The notes under the pieces: model-generated
What the model was told of the DNA's origin: nothing
What the model saw: the letters and a program-made list of their open reading frames with translations, nothing else
Database searches by the model: none
Shown here: positions 1-9,738 of the stretch, piece by piece
How the letters are laid out: every line of letters begins with the position of its first letter
Numbering within the stretch: the first letter of the stretch is position 1
Program-made: the position numbers and the translations under genes
NCBI GenBank assembly: GCA_037176725.1
Contig: JAZBRS010000026.1
Span: forward strand, 148,067,501 to 148,131,500
Source of the DNA: Posidonia oceanica
Taxonomy: Eukaryota; Streptophyta; Magnoliopsida; Alismatales; Posidoniaceae
Direction of reading: 5' to 3'
DNA length: 64,000 nt

Positions 1-2
1 CC

Positions 3-3000
3 ACCTACCCATGCCCTCCTCAGCCTGTAGCCCCTCTCGTGCTCGCCGCACGCGCTCCCGTGGTTATTAACCTAACCCGGGATACCCATCGCGTACCCTA
101 CAGCTACGCCACAGAAATGTGTGCGGAAGTGACGCGATCGGGGAGGGTCTACAGACCTCCTGCACCAGTAACCAGACCTAGTCATCCACGACCTGCAATA
201 CCATTACCCTTAGCCCAGCCTACAGTCCCACTACCTTCAGGCCAACCTCTTGAGCCCACCATAGCTGAACCTGTCCCCACAACTGCACCACCTACTACCA
301 AGAAATGCCAGCCTAAAGCCGATATCACATCCCAGCTCAAGAAAGTTAAAGCCGACATATCCATTTGGGACCTGATACACACCTCGGCTGAGCATCGCGA
401 AGCTTTCCTTCGCGTGTTCCAAGCCGCCCGTGTGTCCCAAGCCATAGAACCTGCTGCCTTGGAAAGTATGGTCGGAATGATCACGGAGCCCCAGGTCATC
501 ACTTTCACGAGTGATGAGCTGCCCCTGGCAGGGATTAATCACAATCAACCCTTGTTCGTCACGGTACAATTCAAGAACTTTCGCATTCCCCTTGCACTGG
601 TTGATAATGGGTCGGGCCTTAACGTCTGTCCCTTGCGAACAGCAACCAAGCTCGGATTCAAGGCCGAGGACATTACTCCAGCTGTAAAGGGAATGACAGC
701 TTTTGATAATACTCACCATGACGCTCTAGGGATTCTGATTATTCCTCTTACCATTGGCCCGGTCACATTCGATGTGGAATTCTACGTCGTCGACTTGGAA
801 CCCAACTTCAACCTTCTGCTTGGGCGCCCTTGGCTCCACAAGCATCAGGTTATCCCCTCGACCCTCCATCGCATGATCAAGTTCCGCCGAGGCGATGATG
901 TCATCGTTGTCATGGCGGAGAACTTTGAGAAGGAGCGGATCGAGGCGGTTTCTTCTATCTCTTCGCGGACTGTCCCCTTTGACCCTGATCTCTCGAACGC
1001 TTTGTATCGCGTTAATCGGTGCGAGCCGGTTAACTTTTTGCCAGATCTTGAACAGGTCAACTCCTTGGCCGTTCACAACAACCCCTTTCGGATGGTCGAG
1101 AACGTTTGTCACAGATGGGGCTACGTCAAAGGGACACCGCTCGGGCGACATGGCCAAGGAATCGCTGAACCGATCATGGCGGAAGAACGAAGAGACAACG
1201 AGGGTCTAGGTTACGACCCTCACTCCGACAAAGGCAAGCGCCCGCAAGCAAAGAATCAGAGAATGGTCATACCTCGGAGCTTGGCCAATTTCACGAGCGC
1301 AGGTATCCTGGACTCAAGCGCAGTTCAAGCCGTGGTGCCGTCGGAGCCGTGTCAAAGCCCTCCGCCACCGGAGGAGGACTGGGTCTGCGTTGAGGACTAT
1401 TACTCGGACGAGGAACAGTCGGGCACAACAGGGGCAGTCCAGACTTGCAGTGAAAGCCAGCCGAGCCCAACAGCACACCAGTCGGTTTATCTGGCCACTC
1501 CTTCCACAGATCATGAGGCAGCAGTCTTGGCAGAACCCTTGGCAGATTTGGCAGTCTCTGATTCTCTTGCAGCCATATCAGCAATACCAGCACCAGCTCA
1601 AGCACAGTCAGTCAGTCCGCATGCAACCCTTGTCGCATCGGTGCAACTACCACCTTCGCAGAAAGGTCAGTCGCTGAGTTCAGTCAGCAGCACAGCCCGG
1701 CCCTTTTCAGAGGCCGCATCACAGGCAATACAGCCAGTTCAGTCAGTCACACTCCCCCTTGCCGCAGACCGGCAACTTTCATGGCCGGATCCTATGGCAT
1801 CAGAGGCCGCGCTCCCATCATCATCATCAGTCACGGAGAACCGGCTGAGCATCGCGGTCTCCCGGCCTTCGGGCCTTCAAGAGAGCACCTCCGCCCATCC
1901 TCTAACAGCAGCAGTCACTTTGGCAGCCTATCCATCTGCGATCCCTCTGACTAGACCATCTGGGTCTCCCTTGCCGGGACAGTCGCAATCAGGCGCGCCC
2001 GTGAGCCAGAAAACACAAGTATCAGAGGCAGCAATCCATCTCGCAGCCGAGCCAGTGCCTCAGGCCCTCGGCGCCTACTATGTCGATTCACCCCCAGATG
2101 AGGAAGAAGAAGGGGCAGTAGAAGCCCAAGTCGATTCATGGATGTCGGATTTGGAGCTGCTTTACCAAGAACAGCTCGAATCCATAGTAGAAGACTTGGC
2201 ACGACACCAAGCCGCAGAGAGGAAAGGAAAAGCCGTAGTTACGGATCCTCCTCTGCGAGAGGACTCCACCTCCATCATGGTCCTAGAAGGAAGTTCAATG
2301 ATGTCGGACTCTCTTAGACCCGACGAGCTCATTACTCTTCAAGCCGAGGGTGAGTCCAGATGGCTTGTACAGCATATGCCTTCCACCCGTACATTGACAG
2401 ATCCAGAAGAAGAGACACCAGCGGGTCGCACAGCCGCAGTAACAGAGCAAAGAGCAGAGTCAGTGACAGAGTTGTCAGAAGTTTCAGTGGCAGAATCACC
2501 AGCAGCATCAGTCACAAAGTCAGTAGGGCCTTCAGTAGTGTCAGCAGAACATGCAGCAGAGCAGACAACAGAAGCCATCAGAGCAGAGGTCGCACACCGA
2601 AGATTCCGAAACACTCGGGTAGGCGTGACCATCCTGAGGCGTCACCAGGGCCAAGAAGCAGAACTCCTGCACTCCTTCGATGTGACAAACCCCACTTTCG
2701 AAAAGGAGATCCTCTCGGAACTTGTTGCGTACGGAGAGGAAGATAATACAGGCGAAGATGAGAATGATGACCCATCGCCTGAGTTCCGGCCCTTTGACGA
2801 CGACCCAGAAGGTCCTAATCTGCATGTTGAGGAAGAAACAGAGACTATTAACCTCGGCACGGCCGAAGAAACCAAAGAAGTTCGCATCAGTGCCCTGCTA
2901 TCACCGCAAGTCAGGATAGAGTTCATCGCTTTCCTGAGGGAGTATGCGGACGTCTTCGCCTGGACTTATGAAGACATGGTCGGCCTGGATGTCGAAATAG

Positions 3001-6000
3001 TGGTCCATAACTTGCCCTTGAAGCCAGATGCCAAGCCAGTAAAGCAGAAACTGAGAAGATGGCGACCACAGTGGCTGCTCATGATCAAGGAAGAAATAAT
3101 GAAGCAGCTTGATGTTAACTTTTTAAAGGTCGTCCTTTACCCTGAATGGCTTGCAAACATCGTGCCAGTGCCCAAGAAGGACGGCCGGATCCGGGTATGT
3201 ATCGACTACAGGGACCTGAACAAGGCGAGTCCCAAGGACGACTTCCCATTGCCTCACATTGACGTCCTAGTCGACAATACCGCAGGCCACAAGATGCTGT
3301 CCTTTATGGATGGCTTCTCCGGTTATAATCAGATCAAGATGGCAGAAGAAGACATGGAAAAAACTTCGTTCATCACCCCCTGGGGGGTCTTCTGTTATCA
3401 GGTTATGCCGTTTGGGTTGAAGAATGCTGGCGCAACATATCAGAGGGCCATGACCACACTTTTCCACGACCTCATGCACCAAGAAGTGGAGGTCTATGTG
3501 GATGACATGATCGCGAAGACCAAGGAGCCTGAGGATCACCTTAGTTGCCTAAAGAAGCTCTTTGACCGTCTGAGGAAGTACAGACTGAGGCTTAACCCCA
3601 ACAAGTGCGTATTCGGGGTTTCGTCTGGCAAGCTGCTCGGCTACATTGTTAGTCAAAGGGGGATTGAAGTGGACCCGATGAAAGCTAAAGCCATCGTGGA
3701 AATGCCACCCCCTAGAACCGAAAGGGAGGTTCGAGGCCTACTTGGGCGTTTACAGTACATCAGCCGCTTCATTGCACAGCTTACGCCCATCTGCGAGCCC
3801 ATCTTCAAACTCCTGAGGAAGAATGCGCGGATCGACTGGAATGAAGAATGTCAAGCCGCATTTGAGAAGATCAAGCAGCTACTGGTCAAACCCCCAGTCT
3901 TAGTCCCTCCCACACCAGGGAGACCTCTGCTCCTCTATCTGTCAACCACACAGCATTCCATGGGTGCCGTCCTGGGCCAACACGACGAGTCTGGCAGGAA
4001 AGAGCGCGCCATTTACTACCTGAGCAAAAAGTTCAATGAATGTGAAGCCAGGTACAGCGTGATGGAGAAAACCTGTTTGTCCCTTGTCTGGGCCGCACAG
4101 AAACTGAGGCACTACATGATGGCGTATCCAGTTCAGCTGTTGTGCCGGCACGATCCCATCAGGTTCCTCTTCCAAAAGCCGGCTCTGGTGGGTAGATGTG
4201 TCAAGTGGCAGGTGTTGTTGTCCCAATATGACATCACTTTTGTCACACAGAGGTCTATGAAGGGCCAGGCTATGGCGGACCACCTTGCGGATTTCCCTCT
4301 GCCTGAATATCAACCCCTCCAGACGCAGTTCCCTGACGAGGACATTCTTTTTGCGACGGGGGACTCAGAAGAGAGGGATCCTGAAGAGCAAGAGCAGTGG
4401 CGGTTGTACTTCGACGGCGCCGTCAACAAAAAGGGTCGGGGCATAGGCGCGGTGCTGACCACACCTCAGGGACAAATGATTCCTTTTGCGAGGAAGCTGA
4501 CTTTCGCATGCACGAACAACGAAGCAGAATACGAAGCATGCATCTTGGGTTTGAAAGTCGCCCTCGAACACAAAGCACAGAAGTTGCACGTGCACGGTGA
4601 TGCCATGTTGGTGATCTCTCAGGTGAATGGCGACTGGAAGACAAAAGACCCCAAACTCGTGCCATATCACGAATGTCTGCTGAGGCTAATAGAAGAGTTC
4701 GAGAGCATTGATTTCACATACATGAATAGGGCAAAAAATGCGTATGCAGACGCATTGGCGACCTTGGCTTCTTGGCTCAGCATACCAGACAACAGCATGG
4801 TGGATGTGTCAGTCACCTGCATTGAGGAGCCTGCCCATTGCATGAATATAGAGGAGTCGGATCCAACAGTGGAGCAGCCATGGTATCATGATATCAAAGC
4901 ATTCTTGGAGTCCGGTAGCGTCCCGTCTGGCACCACTGCAGAGGATAAGAGAACTTTGGCGCGTCTGGCGTCAAAGTATGTACTGGGGGCCGGGCAGTTG
5001 TACAGAAGATCGTACAATCAGATGCTATTACGCTGCTTGGACAAACCAGAGGCTGACACCTTAATGCTTCAAGTGCACGCTGGGACCTGTGGCCCGCACA
5101 TGAACGGTGTCCTCTTGGCCAAGAAAATCATGCTCCAAGGGTATTTCTGGCAGACCATGGAAGCGGACTGTTGCCGTTTCGTGCGTAAATGCCACAACTG
5201 TCAGATCCATGGCAATTTCATCAAGGCTCCCCCTCATCAGCTGCACAACATGTCCTCGCCATGGCCTTTCTCTACCTGGGGGATCGATGTCATTGGCGCA
5301 ATACACCCCGCCGCTTCAAATGGCCATCGCTTCATCATGGTGGCAATAGACTACTTCACTAAGTGGGTGGAAGCAGCTTCCTACAGGACAGTCACCGCAG
5401 TGGCAACCGAGAAGTTCATCAGAAACAACATCGTTGCCCGGTACAGGGTCCCTCACTCCGTCATCTCTGATAATGGCACGAACTTCATTGCCAAAAGAAC
5501 TGAGGAGTTCCTGCAGAGTTTCAGGATCAAGCATCATCGCTCCTCACCATATCGACCTCAGATGAATGGAGCAGTGGAGTCTACCAACAAGAACATCATC
5601 AAGATCATGAAGAAGATGGCAGAAGCCCACAAGGATTGGCACGATCAGCTCCCGTACGCACTTTGGGCGTACAGGACATCAATCCGGACCTCGACAGGAG
5701 CCACCCCGTACTCACTGGTGTACGGCATGGAAGCTGTATTGCCTGTGGAGGTGGAGATACCCTCACTGCGAATCTTGCGAGAAGCAGAGTTGGAAGAGGC
5801 AGAATGGGTCGAAGACCGCTGCGTCCAACTGAACCTGATTGATGAGCACAGACTACAAGCCATGCACAATGCTCTTTGTTATCAGAAGCGAATGGCTAGA
5901 GCATTCCTGAAGAAGGTCCGGCCCAGAAGCTTCCAGCCTGGAGATCTTGTTCTACGTGCCATTCATCTACCGGACGGTCGGGGCAAATTCCGACCTAATT

Positions 6001-6122
6001 GGCGCGGACCCTTTGTAGTTAAGCAAATCTTCTCAGGCGGCGCAGTAACTCTTGAGGACATGGACCAGGTCGAGCAGTCTGAGCCGGTCAACATGTGCTA
6101 CCTCAAGAAGTACTATCAGTAG
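3..6122 (+). CDS. pol: Gag-pol polyprotein, partial: protease, reverse transcriptase, RNase H, archaeal-type RNase H, integrase
   Basis: The frame is open to the left edge, so the true start is outside the window; the GTG at 39 is not a credible start. Residue numbers count from base 39. The stretch ending VTRSGRVY (about 30) is the gag-protease junction. Protease has Asp189 in VDNGSG. A G-patch-like segment lies at about 358-392. A Ser/Ala/Pro/Gln-rich linker fills about 430-920. Reverse transcriptase is about 1000-1200 with YVDD at 1153-1156. The first RNase H (about 1294-1420) reads LYLSTTQ where a catalytic Asp is usual, so it may be inactive. The second RNase H (about 1455-1590) keeps its acids, starting at Asp1459 in YFDGA, then NNEAEYEA, HGDA and ADALA. 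Integrase has an HHCC finger (about 1679-1720), Asp1750, SDNGTNF, a Glu in AVESTNK and a C-terminal GPF motif. There are no stops. Linker function is unknown; an Ogre-like intron is possible. Confidence 0.93.
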   Translation, partial: TYPCPPQPVAPLVLAARAPVVINLTRDTHRVPYSYATEMCAEVTRSGRVYRPPAPVTRPSHPRPAIPLPLAQPTVPLPSGQPLEPTIAEPVPTTAPPTTKKCQPKADITSQLKKVKADISIWDLIHTSAEHREAFLRVFQAARVSQAIEPAALESMVGMITEPQVITFTSDELPLAGINHNQPLFVTVQFKNFRIPLALVDNGSGLNVCPLRTATKLGFKAEDITPAVKGMTAFDNTHHDALGILIIPLTIGPVTFDVEFYVVDLEPNFNLLLGRPWLHKHQVIPSTLHRMIKFRRGDDVIVVMAENFEKERIEAVSSISSRTVPFDPDLSNALYRVNRCEPVNFLPDLEQVNSLAVHNNPFRMVENVCHRWGYVKGTPLGRHGQGIAEPIMAEERRDNEGLGYDPHSDKGKRPQAKNQRMVIPRSLANFTSAGILDSSAVQAVVPSEPCQSPPPPEEDWVCVEDYYSDEEQSGTTGAVQTCSESQPSPTAHQSVYLATPSTDHEAAVLAEPLADLAVSDSLAAISAIPAPAQAQSVSPHATLVASVQLPPSQKGQSLSSVSSTARPFSEAASQAIQPVQSVTLPLAADRQLSWPDPMASEAALPSSSSVTENRLSIAVSRPSGLQESTSAHPLTAAVTLAAYPSAIPLTRPSGSPLPGQSQSGAPVSQKTQVSEAAIHLAAEPVPQALGAYYVDSPPDEEEEGAVEAQVDSWMSDLELLYQEQLESIVEDLARHQAAERKGKAVVTDPPLREDSTSIMVLEGSSMMSDSLRPDELITLQAEGESRWLVQHMPSTRTLTDPEEETPAGRTAAVTEQRAESVTELSEVSVAESPAASVTKSVGPSVVSAEHAAEQTTEAIRAEVAHRRFRNTRVGVTILRRHQGQEAELLHSFDVTNPTFEKEILSELVAYGEEDNTGEDENDDPSPEFRPFDDDPEGPNLHVEEETETINLGTAEETKEVRISALLSPQVRIEFIAFLREYADVFAWTYEDMVGLDVEIVVHNLPLKPDAKPVKQKLRRWRPQWLLMIKEEIMKQLDVNFLKVVLYPEWLANIVPVPKKDGRIRVCIDYRDLNKASPKDDFPLPHIDVLVDNTAGHKMLSFMDGFSGYNQIKMAEEDMEKTSFITPWGVFCYQVMPFGLKNAGATYQRAMTTLFHDLMHQEVEVYVDDMIAKTKEPEDHLSCLKKLFDRLRKYRLRLNPNKCVFGVSSGKLLGYIVSQRGIEVDPMKAKAIVEMPPPRTEREVRGLLGRLQYISRFIAQLTPICEPIFKLLRKNARIDWNEECQAAFEKIKQLLVKPPVLVPPTPGRPLLLYLSTTQHSMGAVLGQHDESGRKERAIYYLSKKFNECEARYSVMEKTCLSLVWAAQKLRHYMMAYPVQLLCRHDPIRFLFQKPALVGRCVKWQVLLSQYDITFVTQRSMKGQAMADHLADFPLPEYQPLQTQFPDEDILFATGDSEERDPEEQEQWRLYFDGAVNKKGRGIGAVLTTPQGQMIPFARKLTFACTNNEAEYEACILGLKVALEHKAQKLHVHGDAMLVISQVNGDWKTKDPKLVPYHECLLRLIEEFESIDFTYMNRAKNAYADALATLASWLSIPDNSMVDVSVTCIEEPAHCMNIEESDPTVEQPWYHDIKAFLESGSVPSGTTAEDKRTLARLASKYVLGAGQLYRRSYNQMLLRCLDKPEADTLMLQVHAGTCGPHMNGVLLAKKIMLQGYFWQTMEADCCRFVRKCHNCQIHGNFIKAPPHQLHNMSSPWPFSTWGIDVIGAIHPAASNGHRFIMVAIDYFTKWVEAASYRTVTAVATEKFIRNNIVARYRVPHSVISDNGTNFIAKRTEEFLQSFRIKHHRSSPYRPQMNGAVESTNKNIIKIMKKMAEAHKDWHDQLPYALWAYRTSIRTSTGATPYSLVYGMEAVLPVEVEIPSLRILREAELEEAEWVEDRCVQLNLIDEHRLQAMHNALCYQKRMARAFLKKVRPRSFQPGDLVLRAIHLPDGRGKFRPNWRGPFVVKQIFSGGAVTLEDMDQVEQSEPVNMCYLKKYYQ

Positions 6123-7447
6123 CCGAGAGTAGCCATTGCGGATTCTCCCTCCCATTTGTCATGTTCTCGCCATTTGCATACCTTTGTATCTCTGTTTGCT
6201 CTATCCACTCCCCACTTCACTTCATCCCATTTCCTACATTTCCTGACGTTGCAGCACTCCTGCGCGTCCCTGCTCATCCTGTTCACATTCCACATTCCTC
6301 ATACATTGCATCTTGCCCGGTGATGAAAACCGGAGGTGCTTGCCTGCTGCGAAAGGAGTCTCCCGACTTCACCTGATACTACTTAGATGTCTTGACTAGT
6401 GAGGGAGCCACCACCCAATGAGAGCGGGCGAAGTGCCCAAACTCCTAAGGACTTACACCCTTTAGAAGAGTGCTAGGTGTTAGTCAGAAAGCAGTACATA
6501 CCCCAACCTAGATGTGCGGAAAAAGAGAAAGAAAGAGAAAGCCAGAAGCCCATACCCGAAAGACCCTAACGCCCATCTCCCCTGGGGGAGGGGACAGCGG
6601 AAACCTGCGAGCCAAAAAAGGAAAAAAAAAACAACAACAAAAGAGAATGATAAGGGAGAAAAGGGGAAAGGCCCCATTCCCGCAAAAACACAAAAAAAAG
6701 AAGCAAAAAAAAAGAAAAGGAAAAAAGAGAAAAAAAAAAGGAAGAATAAAGGCGAGCAAGGTAACCCCGCACCTCTCACCTACCCCCGAAAAGAGCCAAA
6801 GCCCGGGTCAGGTCCTCCTCGCTTCCAAAATGGGAATAAGGAGAGCCCTGTACACCGACGTTAAAAAAAAAGAGGGAGAAGAAAGAGTTAGGAGTGAGTG
6901 TAAGTCCTTGAGAGTTTGGCATGGAGCCCGTCCTCTCTACACCACCACCAAACATCACCCATACCTTTCCCCAGAGTGCCACCGACAAGTCAGGAGTCCG
7001 AGTAGAGTCCGGTGAATTAAGGACCGCTCCCTTTCTATACAGCAGGCACCAAGGCACCCCGATACTGAGGGCAAACTGCACCAAATCACACGCATTTGCA
7101 TTTTCCAGTCATCCCCACTCTCTCTGATCATCCCACTCCGCAAAGGCTCACTCCAGCACTGAGACAGTACCTCTACTCAGCATGCGTTGGCACCGTCAGG
7201 CTGCGACAACCCGGGGCTCCCGACAGTCCCCGCCACATCAACAGAACGCCCTTACGCTTATACATGTTCAATTGCCATAGTCTGAATGTTTACTGCTTAT
7301 ACATGTTGCACCTGTTTCTACCAGTTTCCGAATCTGCTTTCTTGCGAAGGTTTTGTGCCTAGATGGGATCTGATAACTCGCAGTCTTGGCAACAGGTACC
7401 TGAAGACTCTTGCGACAACCGTCTGCCCACATCCTGCAATCTGTGCA
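6123..7447 (+). other. Spacer between pol and the DUF7745 gene, with purine-rich tract
   Basis: No supportable gene. Short blocks (GTGATGAAAACCGGA near 6320, GAGGGAGCCACC near 6403, CTGAGACAGTAC near 7160) recur at matching places in X' (56855-58295), so the spacer belongs to the element. About 6500-6760 is almost pure A/G on this strand; X' has the matching pyrimidine tract on + near 57600-57720. Upstream of the ATG at 7448 an AACAGGTACCT block (near 7390) also recurs in X' and looks like a splice-acceptor context. The DUF7745 protein might therefore come from a spliced RNA, but this is inference. Confidence 0.6.
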
Positions 7448-8650
7448 ATGGGTTTCCCCACCTTGGTAACCCCCACACACTGCTCCGAGATCCTGCGCGA
7501 ATGGATCGGCAAACTGACAAGAGATGACTGTGAGAAGCTGCGCCTGTGGGGCATTCCGACCAAGCTGCTCAAGGCTGCTGATGTAGAGGTGAGCCGCCAT
7601 CTTCTGTGTGCTGCTGCGCGATTCTGGAAACCAGCACACCATGTCTTCCGTTTCGGCAGAACTGAACTGACACCCACACTGGAAGAAGTGCGCCGGATCT
7701 GCGGCTTTTCCAAGATCTTGGGGCCACCCATCTTCACGAGGCGTGACGGATACTTGGCAGTCCTGAAACAGCTGACTGGCCTCTCTACCCAAAGTTGCCA
7801 GCAGAAGCTGATTTGTACTAGCGGGCCCATGCCTCTGCTTCGCCTAGCGTACTTTGATGATATTGTGGAGAAGCGCGCTGAACTCGGAGACGAGCTGTGG
7901 CTCCGAGGGTTGGTCACCCGTTTCCTAGGCAAGCTGGTCTTTACTCATGGCAAGGTAACAGTGGCCGTCGAGATCGCAGAAATTGCATTAGCGGTGGTGA
8001 CCCAGCACATAGACCTGGCACCGGTTGTCTTGGCAGAAACCTACCGCGGTCTGGACCGCATCTCGCGTCGCTGCCGCCACTTTCATGGTTGCGGATCATT
8101 TATTCAGGTTTGGTTAGCGGCGCACACTGAGATAGACCTCCTGCGCCCCCAAGTACATGCTTTTGAGGCCTACTGTAGCAGCGGCCATGCCAAGGCAATC
8201 AAGAGCGTCAAGGAAGAATATGAAAGGCTATCGGGACTGACAGACGACACAGTCACATGGCGCATCATTCCTTCTGCAGCCGAAGCATTCACTGTCTTCT
8301 TCAATACACGCGACATGCGTCTGGTTGTGCTACCAGGATTTACTGCGGGTGTAGAATATCACCCTATCAGAGTCATGCGCCAGTTCGGCTTCCAGCAAGA
8401 CGCCTATGTCGACAGCGCGGCACCTAAGCTCCTTCAAGAATATCCCCTCAGTACAATTGCCCCCACGAAGGAGCTGGCCAACTTGATGCAGCATGGGGTG
8501 CGATCAACAGACATCGCTGCAATGAAAGGCGTAGGGTGTACCCCTGAGTACATCACTGAAGTGCGGGACCTCTGGCCCATTGACGAAGTCCCGCCAAGCG
8601 GTCCCCTATTCTCTGACTCTGGAAGATCAAAGAAGGCTCGAACCGGCTAG
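7448..8650 (+). CDS. DUF7745-like plant retroelement accessory protein (400 aa)
   Basis: This is an extra sense gene between pol and the 3' LTR. The frame is open from 7286, but the ATG at 7448 is chosen because the X' copy begins with the same MG-PTL start; this gives 400 residues. DUF7745 hallmarks, recognised from memory, are ARFWKP-HHVF-FG (57-70), TPTLEEV (75-81), VVLAETYRGLD (193-203), HGCGSFIQVW (213-222) and YHPIRVMRQFGFQQ (304-317). The tail GRSKKARTG is basic and could be a nuclear signal. No transmembrane segment or signal peptide is evident. Function is unknown; related plant-mobile-domain proteins occur both in transposons and as host genes (MAIN/MAIL-type). Extra ORFs between pol and the 3' LTR are known in plant gypsy elements. 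The reading frame is intact and the X' homologue is broken by one 2-nt deletion. Confidence 0.82.
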   Translation: MGFPTLVTPTHCSEILREWIGKLTRDDCEKLRLWGIPTKLLKAADVEVSRHLLCAAARFWKPAHHVFRFGRTELTPTLEEVRRICGFSKILGPPIFTRRDGYLAVLKQLTGLSTQSCQQKLICTSGPMPLLRLAYFDDIVEKRAELGDELWLRGLVTRFLGKLVFTHGKVTVAVEIAEIALAVVTQHIDLAPVVLAETYRGLDRISRRCRHFHGCGSFIQVWLAAHTEIDLLRPQVHAFEAYCSSGHAKAIKSVKEEYERLSGLTDDTVTWRIIPSAAEAFTVFFNTRDMRLVVLPGFTAGVEYHPIRVMRQFGFQQDAYVDSAAPKLLQEYPLSTIAPTKELANLMQHGVRSTDIAAMKGVGCTPEYITEVRDLWPIDEVPPSGPLFSDSGRSKKARTG

Positions 8651-9080
8651 AGCCATCACGCAGCTGTCATTCTGTCAAGTCGTGCTGTACTTTTGGCCTG
8701 TCACAGGCATGTAACCGACAATTCGATCAATGCAAACTGTTTTGTGCTGGCTGTTCACATTTCAAAGCTGATCATGCATTTCATGTTCCTCGTCGCTCAC
8801 ATCCGGAGGCCCCTTGGCCCGACCGACTGCTCACATGACGCAGGAAAGTCCTCAGCAAACGACCCAGGCTCCAGGACCTCCGCGAACCCACGCCGTCCGA
8901 CCTGCTACCGAGTATCCCCGGCTGAGTCTCCTTTGGGCTGGTACCCCAAACTACTCGTCTGACAAACGCGTCAGTTTTGTCCATCCCTCGCTTTCTCGAT
9001 ACCGGGGACGTTTCGACCAACCCCTGGCATCATCCTGATACCAGGGGCATCTTTTCAGACGCCCCGCGGTATCTCACCCT
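8651..9080 (+). other. 3' flank of the DUF7745 gene, leading into hairpin modules
   Basis: No gene. The stretch holds GGCTGGTACCCCAAACTACT (about 8937-8956), a GGTA...TACT version of the hairpin module found downstream, and a CCCCTGG inverted repeat at 9021-9047. The same order is present in X' (55157-55653). Confidence 0.55.
9021..9047. repeat. 12-bp inverted repeat, 3-nt loop, one mismatch
   Basis: CCCCTGGCATCA and TGATACCAGGGG flank TCC. The X' counterpart at 55209-55235 is a perfect 12-bp stem, so the structure is older than the split of the two copies. Confidence 0.7.
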
Positions 9081-9660
9081 TATCTCATCTCCTCTTTGCC
9101 GGCCGATAAGTCCGATATCTTATCACCTTTCCCAATCAATCAATCTCATCATTATCTCATCTCTTCTTTGCCGGCCGATAAGTCCGATATCTTATCACCA
9201 TTTTTCAACCAAGCTCTCATCATTACCTCACCCCCCTTCTTTAGCAGCAACTCTCATCATTACCTCACCCCCCTTCTTTAGCAATAATTCTCATCATTAC
9301 CTCACCCCCCTTCTTTAGCAGCAACTCTCATCATTACCTCACCCCCCTTCTTTAGCAATAGCTCTCGTCATTACCTCGCCCCCCTTCTTTAACAATAGTT
9401 CTCATCATGACCTCGCCCCCCTTCTTTAGCAGTAATTCTCATCATGACCTCGTCCCCCTTCTTCAGCAATAATTCTCATCATGATCTCACCCCCCTTCTT
9501 TAGCAGTAATTCTCATCATGACCTCACCCCCCTTCTTTAGCAGTAATTCTCATCATGATCCCATCCCCCTTCTTTAGCAGTAGTTCTCATCATGATCTCA
9601 TCCCCATCTTTAGCAGTAGCCTCTCATCATGATCTCATCCCCTCTTATCAAGCACTCCTC
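9081..9660 (+). repeat. Mixed tandem repeats: GATAAG hairpins, then ~38-bp CTCATCAT units
   Basis: Two GATAAG...CTTATC hairpin modules occur near 9100-9120 and 9176-9196. From about 9210 to 9640 follow roughly eleven copies of a ~38-bp unit that reads TCTCATCAT, then ACCTCACCCCCCTTC, then TTTAGCAG/AATA. An (AATCAATCACTC)-like simple repeat follows to about 9740. The open frames here are repeat artefacts. Confidence 0.8.
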
Positions 9661-9738
9661 AATCAATCACTCATCAATCAATCATTCGGCAATCAATCAT
9701 TCAGCATTCGATCACTCATCACTCGATCATTCATCAAT

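Noticed and set aside
39..41. Start codon of the polyprotein at position 39
   Set aside because: The codon is GTG and the frame is open to the window edge, so the true start lies upstream.
7286..7447. Upstream extension of the DUF7745 ORF to the ATG at 7286
   Set aside because: The 54 extra residues have no counterpart in X', where homology starts at the equivalent of 7448.
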